DNA of 64,000 nucleotides from Micromonospora vinacea (GTDB taxonomy: Bacteria > Actinomycetota > Actinomycetes > Mycobacteriales > Micromonosporaceae): the NCBI RefSeq assembly GCF_015751785.1, contig NZ_JADOTY010000001.1:2976001-3040000 (forward strand), written 5' to 3'. Positions within the stretch are counted from its first letter, which is position 1; the number at the start of each line of letters is the position of its first letter. A program made the position numbers and the translations under genes. The notes under the pieces are model-generated. The model did not search any database, was not told where the DNA came from, and saw nothing but the letters and a program-made list of their open reading frames with translations. Shown here piece by piece: positions 18,257-29,507 of the stretch.

Positions 18257-19369
18257 TCAACGGAGGTCGGCGGGGAGCAGCGCGAAGGTCAGATCGTCCA
18301 GACGGGCGCCGGCCAAACCGGGCAGCCGGCCGCGCTGAAGGGCCTCGCGCCGGAAACCGACCCGCTCCAGCACCCGGTGCGACGCGGTGTTGTCCGGCAC
18401 CGTGCCGGCCGAGAGCCGGGCGACACCTGCCGCGCCGAACGCCCACTCCGCGAGCAGGCGGACCGCCCGCGTCGCGTACCCCCGGCCGCGCCACTCGGGC
18501 AGCAACGCGTAGCCCACCGACGCCTCGCCAGCGGCCACATCGGTGTACGACAAGCCGCAACTGCCCACGGGCTCCCCGCTGGCCACGTCGGTGATCAGCA
18601 GCCGGGCGATGTCGCCGGTCAGCCACCCGCTCTCCGCGAGACGACAACGCCGCTCCATCGCCTCGCGCGTCGGCGGCACCGGCGGCGCCTGGTTCGCCAC
18701 CACCTCGGGTCGGCTGTGCAGCCGGTACATCAGCGCCGCGTCGTCCGCCGCGAGCGGGCGCAGCGCCACCACCTCGTCGGTGAGCACCCCGCCGGGCAGG
18801 TCAGGCAGCAGTCGGGCGGTCGGGCCGGACGGGTCACCGGCGACGCGTACCCAGGCCAGCAGATCGTGCCGGCCCCCGTCGCGGGACGCACCGGCCGACC
18901 GGCGCAGACCCTCGTAGCGGAAGCCGGCGGCCAACGCGACCCGCTGGCTCGGGCCGTTCTCCGGTTCGGTGAGCAACTCCAGCCGGGCCGTTCCGGCGGC
19001 GAACGCGTGCTCGCTCAGCGCGCGGGTCGCCGCGGTGGCCACCCCGCGCCCGCGCGCCACCGGCCGCATCCAGTAGCCGATCTCCAACTGACCCCGGGCG
19101 GGCACCGGGTTGTTCAACCCCACAGCGCCGAGCAGGCGATCGGTCGCGGGATCCGCGACGGCGTACGCCGTGCCACCACCGGTCCAGGCCGCCGGGGCGC
19201 CGACGTCGATCCACCAGCGGGCATCGGTCTCGGTGTACGGCGTCGGCAGGTTGGACACGAACCGTTGAGTCAGCGGGTCCGCGCAGCCGTCGACCACGTC
19301 GGCGCTGTCCTGCGCGCGGAACGGGCGCAGGCGCACGCCGTGCGTCTCGACGACGGGCCGCAGATTCAT
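18257..19369 (-). CDS. Double-domain GNAT N-acetyltransferase (distal)
   Basis: A 370-residue protein with two RimJ/RimL-type GNAT domains in tandem. Domain 1 (about 1-170) has VRLRPFRAQDSADV and the acetyl-CoA loop ARGRGVATAATRAL. Domain 2 (about 190-365) has VVALRPLAADDAALMYR and EWRGRGYATRAVRLLAEWAFG. Such enzymes acetylate ribosomal protein N-termini, amino acids or drugs; the substrate here is unknown. ATG at 19369 overlaps the stop of the upstream GNAT gene by four bases, so the two are coupled. The product resembles its neighbour, suggesting an old duplication. Confidence 0.85.
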   Translation of the reverse strand: MNLRPVVETHGVRLRPFRAQDSADVVDGCADPLTQRFVSNLPTPYTETDARWWIDVGAPAAWTGGGTAYAVADPATDRLLGAVGLNNPVPARGQLEIGYWMRPVARGRGVATAATRALSEHAFAAGTARLELLTEPENGPSQRVALAAGFRYEGLRRSAGASRDGGRHDLLAWVRVAGDPSGPTARLLPDLPGGVLTDEVVALRPLAADDAALMYRLHSRPEVVANQAPPVPPTREAMERRCRLAESGWLTGDIARLLITDVASGEPVGSCGLSYTDVAAGEASVGYALLPEWRGRGYATRAVRLLAEWAFGAAGVARLSAGTVPDNTASHRVLERVGFRREALQRGRLPGLAGARLDDLTFALLPADLR

Positions 19370-20517
19370 CCCAGATCCTTCGCGAGAAGCGCACCGACCC
19401 ACACGTCCACCCGTTCGCCCCGGTGCTGCACAGCGCCCCGGGCGGTCCCCTCGATCAGGAAGCCCGCCTTCTCCGCCGCCCGGCGGGAGGCGGTGTTGCC
19501 CACGTTCGCCTTCCACTCGATCCGCGCCAGGCCCAACGTGCTGAAGCCCCAGGCGCTGAGCGCGACCAGCGCGGCGGGTAGATAGCCCCGACCCCGGGCC
19601 GTCGGCGCGGTCACGAAGCCGACGTCGGCCACCAGCGGGTCGGCGGGGGAGAGCCGCAGGTCGAGCGTGCCCGCGTACCGGTCGTCGGGGTCGGCGATCA
19701 CGAAGCAGGCGGCGTCCCCCCGAGCCCAGGCGTCCCGCCCGTAAGCCTGGTAGCCCTGCGCGTCCGCGCGCTCGTACGGGTCCGGCACTGTCGTCCAGCG
19801 GATGGTTTCCGGATCCCGGGAGGTCTGCACCACGGCGTCCAGATCCTGCTCCTCCATGGGCCGCAGACGCAGCTCGCCGGCCTTGGATTCGGCGAACAGA
19901 ACGGGCTGCGGGCGGCCGAAGACGGCGGCCCGCCGGGCGGCGAGGGTGCCCGGTCCGGCCGGCCCGGTCGAACCGGCGGCCGGCACCTCGCCGGGCAGCA
20001 GCGAGCCGATCCAGCCGTCCGCGCCGCCGTGCAGTGCCGGGTTGGCCAGCCGCAACCGGCCGTCGATCCGGAAACCGGCCCGGAGGGCCACCAACCGCGA
20101 GGCGTGGTTGCCCACCTCGGCCTGCCAGAGAAGCCGGCGAAGCCCGAGGGTGTCGAAGGACCAGCGGGCCACCGCCCGGGTGGCCCGGACCATTAGGCCC
20201 CGACGCCGTGCCCAGGGCGCCGTCCAGTAGCCGACCTCACCGGTGCCGTTCTCGTCGATCGAGATCAGTCCGCAGGAGCCCAGCAGTTCCCCGGTGCCCG
20301 GGTCGCACACAGCGAACGGTGCCCCGGTCCCCTCGGCCCAGGCGCTCCGGCTCATCTCGGTGACAAATCCGTGAGCGTGTTCCGGTAGGTACGGGCGCGG
20401 TACGGTGGTCCAGCGCTGAATGTCCGGGTCCTGGCAGGCTCGGTGCACGGCCTCGGCATCCGTCTCTCGCCAGGGCCGCAGCAGCACGCCGTCCTCGATG
20501 ATCTCCACGGGCTCCAC
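19366..20517 (-). CDS. Double-domain GNAT N-acetyltransferase (proximal)
   Basis: A 383-residue protein, again with two RimJ/RimL-type GNAT domains. Domain 1 (about 8-180) has VLLRPWRETDAEAVHRACQ and TAPWARRRGLMVRATRAVAR. Domain 2 (about 215-380) has LRLRPMEEQDLDAVVQ and TAPTARGRGYLPAALVAL. Both domains carry the WTTVPxPY segment after the first helix (RWTTVPRPY and RWTTVPDPY), evidence of internal duplication. GTG at 20517 (VEPVEIIEDG) gives the usual start just before beta-1. Its 3' end overlaps the next GNAT gene. Substrate unknown. Confidence 0.82.
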   Translation of the reverse strand: MEPVEIIEDGVLLRPWRETDAEAVHRACQDPDIQRWTTVPRPYLPEHAHGFVTEMSRSAWAEGTGAPFAVCDPGTGELLGSCGLISIDENGTGEVGYWTAPWARRRGLMVRATRAVARWSFDTLGLRRLLWQAEVGNHASRLVALRAGFRIDGRLRLANPALHGGADGWIGSLLPGEVPAAGSTGPAGPGTLAARRAAVFGRPQPVLFAESKAGELRLRPMEEQDLDAVVQTSRDPETIRWTTVPDPYERADAQGYQAYGRDAWARGDAACFVIADPDDRYAGTLDLRLSPADPLVADVGFVTAPTARGRGYLPAALVALSAWGFSTLGLARIEWKANVGNTASRRAAEKAGFLIEGTARGAVQHRGERVDVWVGALLAKDLG

Positions 20518-20648
20518 TCGTGCATCCTGCCGCAGCGTTCGCCGACGGCGTAACCGGATAACGTTCGGGGCGGGCGAGGGACGCGACTTATGTCGGGTTC
20601 TGCGGGGTCGAGCACCGCCACCAGTGACCATCGCGCCGATGGAGCGCC

Positions 20649-20654
20649 TACGAT
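20649..20654 (+). promoter_or_regulatory. Likely -10 box for secA
   Basis: TACGAT at 20649-20654 fits TAnnnT and lies 31 bases before the secA GTG. GGGGAG at 20671-20676 is a plausible ribosome-binding site. No clear -35 box was seen. Confidence 0.35.
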
Positions 20655-20685
20655 GGTTCGAGACTGTCTAGGGGAGCGTTGATCC

Positions 20686-23613
<2,928 letters not shown>

Positions 23614-23616
23614 CCA

Positions 23617-23646
23617 ACAGCGTCTGCACTGACAGCGTCTGCACCG
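23617..23646 (+). repeat. 15-bp tandem duplication after secA
   Basis: ACAGCGTCTGCACTG (23617-23631) is repeated with one change (ACAGCGTCTGCACCG, 23632-23646) directly after the secA stop. The second copy runs into the terminator stem. Confidence 0.8.
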
Positions 23647-23681
23647 ACGGGTCCCGGCCGAACAGGCCGGGGCCCGTCGGT
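23643..23681 (+). terminator. secA terminator hairpin
   Basis: A 17-bp GC-rich stem (23643-23659 with 23665-23681, one G-U pair) with loop GAACA lies 29 bases after the secA stop. A short T-containing tail GTCTTCC follows. Confidence 0.75.
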
Positions 23682-23768
23682 GTCTTCCAGCCCCACCTGC
23701 CTGACAAACCGCCCATCTCGGCGCTTTTCCTGGCATGCGCGGAGGCCGGCACCCCAGATCAACTCGCC

Positions 23769-23819
23769 TTTCAGGAAAGCGCGGCGTCAGCGGCAGCCGG
23801 ATAGGGCGCTTTCCTGAAA
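23769..23819 (+). repeat. Inverted repeat with 14-bp perfect arms
   Basis: TTTCAGGAAAGCGC (23769-23782) pairs perfectly with 23806-23819, with a 23-base loop. A partial extra copy of the arm (GCGCTTTTCCTGGCATGC) lies just upstream, near 23719-23736. The site is between convergent secA and the Rv3235-like gene, beyond the secA terminator. Confidence 0.6.
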
Positions 23820-23847
23820 CCGGAGTGGATCAACCGGTCTCGCCGCT

Positions 23848-24195
23848 CCGGCTCGGCCCGGTGCGGTCCGGCTCGGCCCGGTGCTGTGCGGTGCGGCTCG
23901 GTCCGCGCCGGTCCGGTCGGGCCCGGCTCGGCCCGGCTTTGCTCCGGCTCGGGCTCGGGCTCGGGCTCGGCCCGGCTCGGGCTCGGGCTCGGCTCGGCCC
24001 GGCTCGGGCTCGGCTCGGCCCGGCTCGGGCTCGGCCCGGCCCGGGCTCGGCCCGGCTCGGGCTCGGCCCGGCTCGGGCTCGGCCCGGCTCGGGCTCGGCT
24101 CGGCTCGGGCTCGGCTCGGCTCGGGCTCGGCTCGGCTCGGCTCGGCCCGGCCCGGGCTCGGCCCGGCCCGGGCTCGGCCCGGCTCGGTCCGGGGT
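23848..24195 (+). repeat. Low-complexity CGGCT/CGGGCT/CGGCC repeat array
   Basis: About 345 bases are made almost only of the short units CGGCT, CGGGCT and CGGCC in irregular order. Near-perfect 10-22 base segments such as CCCGGCTCGGGCTCGG recur. All six frames are open through much of it, giving Gly/Ser/Ala/Arg/Leu- or Pro/Ser/Arg/Ala-rich translations. These are products of composition and not evidence of genes. It fills the space between convergent secA and the Rv3235-like gene. Confidence 0.85.
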
Positions 24196-24243
24196 GTTCC
24201 GGCAGGCTGGGCCTGGCCGGGATGATCGGCCCGGGTGGTGTGG

Positions 24244-24840
24244 TCAGAGCACGTGTAGGGCAGTGCATAGCCAGCGACCCCGGCGATGCTCGAGGCGCAG
24301 GGCCATCGCCCAACTTCGACCGCCCGCACCGGTGAGGACAGCTGCCGCCTCCACCGCGGCTTCCCGGGGCTCGCAGACTCGCAGGCGTAGGAGGCGGACC
24401 AGTGGCCGGCCGGTACGGCGGCGCGATGTTCCGGCCCGGCCGGACGCGCGGGCGAGTTCGGTCAGCAGGTCGCCCGCTCGGGCCGGGTCGAGCAGCGCTC
24501 GCACCTGAGCCGGCGAACGGTAGCCGTTGACCACCTCCACGCAGGTGCCGACGAAGCGGTGGGCGGCTCGGGTGGTTTCCGGAGCGGTTGCTGGCGGCAA
24601 CGAGGCGGCCGGGTGGGTGGTGGGGGACCGGTCAGGCACTGGTCGCAGCACTGCTCGCCGCACTGGCGGCCGGACCGGGTCGGCTCGGGTGGCAGCGAAC
24701 AGGTCGAGGGCGAGCTGACCGTCGGTCAGTGCCGGCCAGTACGACCCGTCGGTCTCGTCAAGGTATGGCGGGTCGAAGGGCGGGACGGGGCGCAGCCGTA
24801 CGGGCGGTCGGGAAGGACCGGGTCGCGCTCCGCTCATCAT
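24244..24840 (-). CDS. Rv3235-like conserved actinobacterial protein
   Basis: A 198-residue protein matching the Rv3235 family found near secA in actinobacteria. The N-terminal half is Pro/Arg-rich and probably disordered. The conserved C-terminal half (about 95-198) has FVGTCVEVVNGYRSPAQVRALL and RLRVCEPREAAVEAAAVL, ending WLCTALHVL. ATG at 24840 (MMSGARPG) is preceded by GAGGGG. A TTG start 42 bases upstream is possible but less likely. Function unknown. Synteny with secA is the best support. Confidence 0.75.
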   Translation of the reverse strand: MMSGARPGPSRPPVRLRPVPPFDPPYLDETDGSYWPALTDGQLALDLFAATRADPVRPPVRRAVLRPVPDRSPTTHPAASLPPATAPETTRAAHRFVGTCVEVVNGYRSPAQVRALLDPARAGDLLTELARASGRAGTSRRRTGRPLVRLLRLRVCEPREAAVEAAAVLTGAGGRSWAMALRLEHRRGRWLCTALHVL

Positions 24841-24945
24841 GGCCCCCTCGATCTTGCGTTTACCTTCGTTTGCCTCCGACAAGCTCGATTCTGAGTGACG
24901 GAGCGGCCTCGGTCAATGGCTTCGTGGCGGCCGACGTGCGGCAAG

Positions 24946-25032
24946 GCGCATGATCCACTCGCGTTCCTTGATGTCGTGGTATCCGAGCAGCCCCGACACC
25001 CCGACTTCCGCGCAGCCGAGTGGATCATGCGC
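24946..25032 (+). repeat. Long intergenic palindrome with 16-bp arms
   Basis: GCGCATGATCCACTCG (24946-24961) pairs perfectly with 25017-25032. The 55-base loop holds a further imperfect stem (TGTCGTGG with CCCCGACA). It lies upstream of the Rv3235-like gene and beyond the 3' end of the HTH gene. Confidence 0.7.
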
Positions 25033-25106
25033 GGGCTGGCGAGTGGGCGGACCTGGGCCGGGCGACCGGACAAGGCCAGGCGGGGCGGGCGAGGCGCAGC
25101 GGGTCC

Positions 25107-25218
25107 CAGTCGGGCGGGCCGGCCCGGCGGGCAGGTCAAGGTCAGTCGGGCGGGCCGGCCGGTCGGGCAGGTCAAGGCCCGGCGGGTAGGCCAAGGCCAG
25201 TCGGGTAGGCCAAGGCCA
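25107..25218 (+). repeat. 36-bp and 19-bp tandem repeats
   Basis: Two 36-bp units (25107-25142 and 25143-25178, both starting CAGTCGGGCGGGCCGGCC) are followed by two 19-bp units (25181-25199 and 25200-25218, sharing CGGGTAGGCCAAGGCCA). All end in the related core GGTCAAGG or GCCAAGG. With 24841-25257 holding no gene, this is a second repeat-rich patch within 1 kb of the secA array. Confidence 0.75.
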
Positions 25219-25257
25219 GGCGGGCCGGGCAACGTAAGGCCGGTGGGCTGGGCTCTG

Positions 25258-25485
25258 CTACTCGGGGTCGCGGTCGACCAGCGGGTTGCTCTGCACCCAG
25301 TCTGCGGTTTCGTGGTATTTGCGCGCTATGTACTCTTCCAGGCGAGCGCGCTCGACGCGCCACTGACCGCGCCCGCCGATCTTGATCGCCGGCAGTTCGC
25401 CGCTGCGCACCATGTGGTAGACCTGCGAGTCCGACACGTTGAGCTCAGTGGCCACGTCGGAGAGCAGCAGGAACCTCGGCTCCAC
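25258..25485 (-). CDS. BldC/excisionase-type helix-turn-helix protein
   Basis: A 75-residue MerR-like winged-helix DNA-binding protein. [49 protein letters not shown] shows the HTH, the GxxRRI-like wing and the helix that fixes it; there is no effector domain. Similar small proteins include BldC and phage excisionases; here the context is chromosomal. GTG at 25485 has GGGAG upstream and gives the expected N-terminus [11 protein letters not shown]. It faces away from the DUF6912-like gene. A regulatory role is inferred from the fold. Confidence 0.85.
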   Translation of the reverse strand: MEPRFLLLSDVATELNVSDSQVYHMVRSGELPAIKIGGRGQWRVERARLEEYIARKYHETADWVQSNPLVDRDPE

Positions 25486-25700
25486 AGGAACTCCCGGGGT
25501 TGATGTCGTTTGGCTCAGTTTGCCACCGACAGCCCCGACCGCCCAGCATCCAGCCCGGGTCGGTGGCAGGCCAACCACGGGGACACACCGGCTGGGAACT
25601 TCCTCCGGCCGGAGGCGGGGTGTATGACGGTCACGGCGTGCGGCATGATCTGCGCCCGTGCCGGCGGCCGCCGGTGGAGGACGACGCGGGGAGACGACCG

Positions 25701-26210
25701 GTGACCGACGAGCTTGTCCGGGTGTACGTGCCGGCGACCGTACCGATGCTGGCCCGGCTGCGTGACGAAGGGCTGGCCGCCGAGCAGGCGCACGCCGTCA
25801 CCCCGGCGCTGCGCGAGTGGTACGCCGAGGGTGACGAGGAGGAGTTGGAGTACGTCGCGTTCACCCGGGCTGCCCAGGACGCCCTGCACCTTCTCCGCGC
25901 CGACCCGAAGGCTCCCCGCCGTCGCGTCGTCGTCTCGGTCGACCTGCCGTCGGGCGCGGTCGGACGCGGTGACGGTGAGCTGGGCTCCAGCACGGTGTCG
26001 CTGATCGACACCGTGCCGGTGGGTGCCGTCGCGGCCATCCACGTGGACGGCGTTGACGCGGTCGACGAGGTCGGCGCGGCGGCCGACGTGGTGGCCGAGG
26101 CGGCAGCCGGTGACCCGGACGCCCAGTTCACCGTCGACAGCGCCGAGGACCACGAGTTGGAGTGGTACGACGTGACGGAGCTGGACCAGCTGCTACGCGC
26201 GAGCGACTGA
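25701..26210 (+). CDS. DUF6912-like actinobacterial protein
   Basis: A 169-residue acidic protein resembling the family annotated DUF6912, found near secA in actinobacteria. [20 protein letters not shown] begins it, [20 protein letters not shown] and [12 protein letters not shown] form the middle, and [15 protein letters not shown] ends it. There is no signal peptide or membrane helix. GTG at 25701 has GGGGAGA upstream. No catalytic motif is visible. Function unknown; the domain name is from memory and less certain than the gene itself. Confidence 0.7.
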   Translation: MTDELVRVYVPATVPMLARLRDEGLAAEQAHAVTPALREWYAEGDEEELEYVAFTRAAQDALHLLRADPKAPRRRVVVSVDLPSGAVGRGDGELGSSTVSLIDTVPVGAVAAIHVDGVDAVDEVGAAADVVAEAAAGDPDAQFTVDSAEDHELEWYDVTELDQLLRASD

Positions 26211-26255
26211 GCCGGACACCCGGCCCCGGCAGCCTGAGCCGGACACCGGCCCCGG
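26208..26255 (+). repeat. Short direct repeat between convergent genes
   Basis: A 21/22-bp unit beginning TGAGCCGGACACC occurs at 26208-26229 and 26235-26255. The first copy contains the stop codon of the upstream gene. Confidence 0.6.
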
Positions 26256-26262
26256 CCCGTCG

Positions 26263-27411
26263 TCAGCGGGTCGGATCCGCCTTGGCGGGCTTCGCCTTGG
26301 CAGGGTCGGCGTCGAACGTCTCGGCCGGGTCGGCGTCGAACGTCTCGGCTGGCTCCGCGTCGAACGCCTTGGCGTAGCCCGGCTTGTCGTCCTCCGGGTC
26401 GACCTGGTCTGCGACGGGGCTCGGGCTGTCGACTGGTTCGTCGTCGTCGGTCTGGGCCGGGCTGAGCGTGCGGCCGAACGCGATGAGCGCGGTCAGCGCC
26501 CCCACGAAGAGCACCCAGATCCCATTGTCCACCCGCGAGGTGCCCAGCGAGGTCTGCGCCACCGCGTCCGCCTCGCTGAGCGCGCTGGCGAGGTCGAGCA
26601 GGGACCGGCCGCCGATCCGGATGATCACCTCGGCGAGCAGCAGGAGGAGCCCAGGGCCGGCGCCGGCGAGCAGGTACGCCGGCCAGCGCAGCGCCGGGGT
26701 CTCGGGATCGCGGCGGACGGCTCGACGCCGTGCCCAGGTCAGGTAGCCGAAGGCCAGGAGCCCAGCCAGTAGCCCGGCGACGAGCGATTCGGTGCGGGAC
26801 ACCCACTTGGCCGCGTTGATCAACGATTCTTGGCTGTCGCCAGCACCGAAGAGGTCGAACAGCGGGTCCCGGGCGCGGCTGAACGCGACCACGAAGATCA
26901 GCGTGCCCAGCGCGGCGGTGACCACGGCGCCGATCGCCGGGGCGGTCCGCGCACCGGCCAGCGCGCCACCGATGATCGCCGCGGCGGCCGTGGTGCCGGC
27001 GATCACGTTGGTGGTGGACGTGTCGAAGTAGGTGAGGTTGATCGCCACCGCGGCAGCGAGGCCGACCAGCATTCCGCCGCCGATCGCCCCGGCGAATCGC
27101 AGGGTGGCCCAGTCGCCGTACCGGCGGGCCAGCAGGTTTCCACCGGCCAGCGCGACGGCCGCCCCGGCCACCAGCGCGGCCGAGATCACGCCGGGCAGGG
27201 CGAACGCGGAGAGGCTGATCGCGGTGACCCCGGCCGCCGCCGAGGTGATGGCCTCCCGGGTGGACCAGAGCATGGCGGCCAGCCAGCCGAGCGCCAGCAG
27301 CGCGAGCACTGCGGCGCCGGGCGCGGGCAACGGCCGACTGCCGGTACTGGCCGCGTCGACCGCGGGCTCGTCCGACTCGGCGGCCGGGACGCGGCCGGGC
27401 TGCTTGGTCAT
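26263..27411 (-). CDS. Polytopic membrane protein with acidic repeat tail
   Basis: A 382-residue protein with about nine hydrophobic segments between residues 30 and 315 (AAVLALLALGWLAAM, VISAALVAGAAVAL, GLLLLLAEVII, IWVLFVGALTALIAF and others). A charged tail follows with an 8-residue repeat of the FDADPAET type. That tail is encoded by three 24-bp tandem copies at 26303-26374. ATG at 27411 has GGGAGA upstream. I do not recognise the family. Transport or envelope roles are guesses only. Confidence 0.75.
   Translation of the reverse strand: MTKQPGRVPAAESDEPAVDAASTGSRPLPAPGAAVLALLALGWLAAMLWSTREAITSAAAGVTAISLSAFALPGVISAALVAGAAVALAGGNLLARRYGDWATLRFAGAIGGGMLVGLAAAVAINLTYFDTSTTNVIAGTTAAAAIIGGALAGARTAPAIGAVVTAALGTLIFVVAFSRARDPLFDLFGAGDSQESLINAAKWVSRTESLVAGLLAGLLAFGYLTWARRRAVRRDPETPALRWPAYLLAGAGPGLLLLLAEVIIRIGGRSLLDLASALSEADAVAQTSLGTSRVDNGIWVLFVGALTALIAFGRTLSPAQTDDDEPVDSPSPVADQVDPEDDKPGYAKAFDAEPAETFDADPAETFDADPAKAKPAKADPTR
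26303..26374 (-). repeat. 24-bp coding minisatellite (3 copies)
   Basis: Three in-frame 24-bp copies (26303-26326, 26327-26350, 26351-26374) encode the repeated FDADPAET-like octapeptide of the membrane protein tail. Copies 1 and 2 differ at one base; copy 3 is more diverged. Confidence 0.85.
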
Positions 27412-27702
27412 CGTCTCCCCTTCGAGGCGGCAGGTCACCGACCATTCAGGGTACGCGGGCCCGCTGGGCTGCCTGTCGCCCCGGGACGGCGGGACGGATC
27501 GAGACCGGTCGGTAAGGGGAGGAGGGGTGGGGCGGTCCTTGGCGCAGGGCGGTGGCGGAGGTGGGCCGTGCGGCCCGTCATGGGAGAATCACGGGAGGTC
27601 CCGCCGCTGCTCGGCCTCCCGTGCGGCGTCCGGTGTCCGGCCGTCCGGTCGGTGCCCGCGGGTCCGGTTTCGCCACTGCTGTCGAGATCGCCAGGAGCCT
27701 TG

Positions 27703-29331
27703 ATGGATGCCGTGTTCTCCGTTCCCGAGCCGCGCAACGAGCCGGTTCGCAACTACGAGCCGGGCAGCCCCGACCGGGACCGGCTCCAGCGGCGGCTGAC
27801 CGAGCTCGCCGCCGAGCGCATCGACCTGCCGATGACCATCGGCGGTGAGCAGCGGATGGCCGGCGGTGACCCGATCAACGTGGTGCAGCCGCACAAGCAC
27901 GCCCACGTGCTGGGTGTGACCGGGCACGCCACCCACGACGACGCGCGTGCCGCCACCAAGGCCGCCAAGGACGCCGCGCCGATGTGGCGGGCGCTGCCCT
28001 TCGAGGAGCGCGCCGCGATCTTCCTGCGTGCCGCCGAGCTGCTCGCCGGGCCATGGCGCGACACCCTCAACGCCGCCACGATGCTCGGCCAGTCGAAGAC
28101 CGCGATCCAGGCGGAGATCGACGCGGCGTGCGAGTTCATCGACTTCCTGCGGTTCAACGTGCACTTCGCGCGTCGCCTGCTCGAGGAGCAGCCGGCGTCC
28201 TCGCCCGGCGTGTGGAACCGTTTCGACCACCGCCCGCTGGAGGGCTTCGTCTACGCGGTGACCCCGTTCAACTTCACCGCCATCGCCGGCAACCTGCCGT
28301 CGGCGCCGGCCCTGCTGGGCAACACTGTGGTCTGGAAGCCGGGCCCGACCCAGCAGTTCGCCGCGCACTTCACCATGCGGCTGTTCGAGGCCGCCGGCCT
28401 GCCGCCCGGCGTGATCAACATGGTCACCGGCCGGGGCGAGGAGGTCTCCGATGTCGTGCTCGCCGACCCGGAGCTGGCCGGCATCCACTTCACCGGTTCG
28501 ACGAAGGTCTTCCAGCAGTTGTGGCGGACGGTGGGCGACAACATCGCCCGGTACCGGGGCTACCCGCGTCTGGTCGGCGAGACCGGCGGCAAGGACTTCG
28601 TCGTCGCGCACACCAGCGCCGACGTGGACGCTCTGCACACCGCGCTGATCCGTGGCGCGTACGAGTACCAGGGCCAGAAGTGCTCGGCGGCCTCCCGGGC
28701 GTACGTGCCGCGCTCGATCTGGGAGGGTGGGCTGCGGGACCGCCTGGCCGCCACCGCCGACTCGCTGACCTACGGCGACGTGGCCGACTTCAGCAACTTC
28801 GGCGGCGCCGTGATCGACGACAAGGCGTTCGCCCGGCACACCGCCGCGCTGGAGCTGATCGCCGGCGACGACAGCTGCCGGGTGCTGGCCGGTGGCACCG
28901 CCGACGACTCGGTCGGCTACTTCGTGCGGCCGACGCTCTTCGAGTGCGGCGACGCCGCCCACGAGACCTTCACCACCGAGTACTTCGGGCCGATCCTGGG
29001 CGTGCACGTGTTCGACGACGCCCGTTTCGACGAGGTGGTCGCGCAGGCCGAGTCGATCGCCCCGTACGCGCTGACCGGCTCGGTGTTCGCCACCGACCGC
29101 CGGGTCGTCGAGTCGGTCGGCGAGCGGATGCGGTACGCGGCCGGCAACTTCTACATCAACGACAAGCCGACCGGCGCGGTGGTCGGGCAGCAGCCCTTCG
29201 GTGGCGCCCGCGCCAGCGGCACCAACGACAAGGCCGGCTCCTGGCTCAACCTGGTCCGCTGGGTCTCCCCGCGGACGATCAAGGAGACCTTCGTGCCGCC
29301 GACCGACCACACGTACCCGCACATGGGCTGA
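27703..29331 (+). CDS. pruA: 1-pyrroline-5-carboxylate dehydrogenase
   Basis: Oxidises P5C/glutamate semialdehyde to glutamate with NAD, the second step of proline catabolism. The 542-residue ALDH-superfamily product has EGFVYAVTPFNFTAIAGNLP, the NAD loop HFTGSTKVF, the Glu motif LVGETGGKDF, catalytic Cys327 in YQGQKCSAASR, and TEYFGPILGVHVF near the C-terminus. ATG at 27703 has AGGAG upstream. No proline dehydrogenase gene is in the window, so the pathway partner lies elsewhere. Confidence 0.95.
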   Translation: MDAVFSVPEPRNEPVRNYEPGSPDRDRLQRRLTELAAERIDLPMTIGGEQRMAGGDPINVVQPHKHAHVLGVTGHATHDDARAATKAAKDAAPMWRALPFEERAAIFLRAAELLAGPWRDTLNAATMLGQSKTAIQAEIDAACEFIDFLRFNVHFARRLLEEQPASSPGVWNRFDHRPLEGFVYAVTPFNFTAIAGNLPSAPALLGNTVVWKPGPTQQFAAHFTMRLFEAAGLPPGVINMVTGRGEEVSDVVLADPELAGIHFTGSTKVFQQLWRTVGDNIARYRGYPRLVGETGGKDFVVAHTSADVDALHTALIRGAYEYQGQKCSAASRAYVPRSIWEGGLRDRLAATADSLTYGDVADFSNFGGAVIDDKAFARHTAALELIAGDDSCRVLAGGTADDSVGYFVRPTLFECGDAAHETFTTEYFGPILGVHVFDDARFDEVVAQAESIAPYALTGSVFATDRRVVESVGERMRYAAGNFYINDKPTGAVVGQQPFGGARASGTNDKAGSWLNLVRWVSPRTIKETFVPPTDHTYPHMG

Positions 29332-29342
29332 CCGGCGACGAC

Positions 29343-29373
29343 CCGCCGGCGGCGCGCGTGGCGCCGCCGGCGG
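29343..29373 (+). terminator. pruA terminator hairpin
   Basis: Arms CCGCCGGCGGCGC (29343-29355) and 29361-29373 form a perfect 13-bp GC stem with loop GCGTG, 11 bases after the pruA stop. No T run. Confidence 0.75.
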
Positions 29374-29507
29374 ACGCCCGGAATGTCGCAACCCATCGAT
29401 AGTCCTCAACGGACAGTCTGTCGCCGACAGTGCACTTAGGAAGTCCTGTTGGGTGGCAAACTGGCAAATCCTGGACGCCGGGTGCGCAAAGTGGCAGCGT
29501 AGTGGGC

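Noticed and set aside
23735..24508. Long frames on both strands through the CGGCT array
   Set aside because: All frames stay open because the short repeat lacks stop codons. The translations are low-complexity and mutually exclusive.
25107..25218. A CRISPR array
   Set aside because: The repeats are directly adjacent with no unique spacers, and no cas genes are nearby.
25258..25485. A phage excisionase indicating an integrated element
   Set aside because: No integrase, attachment site or phage gene is near. The gene fits the chromosomal BldC-like type near secA.
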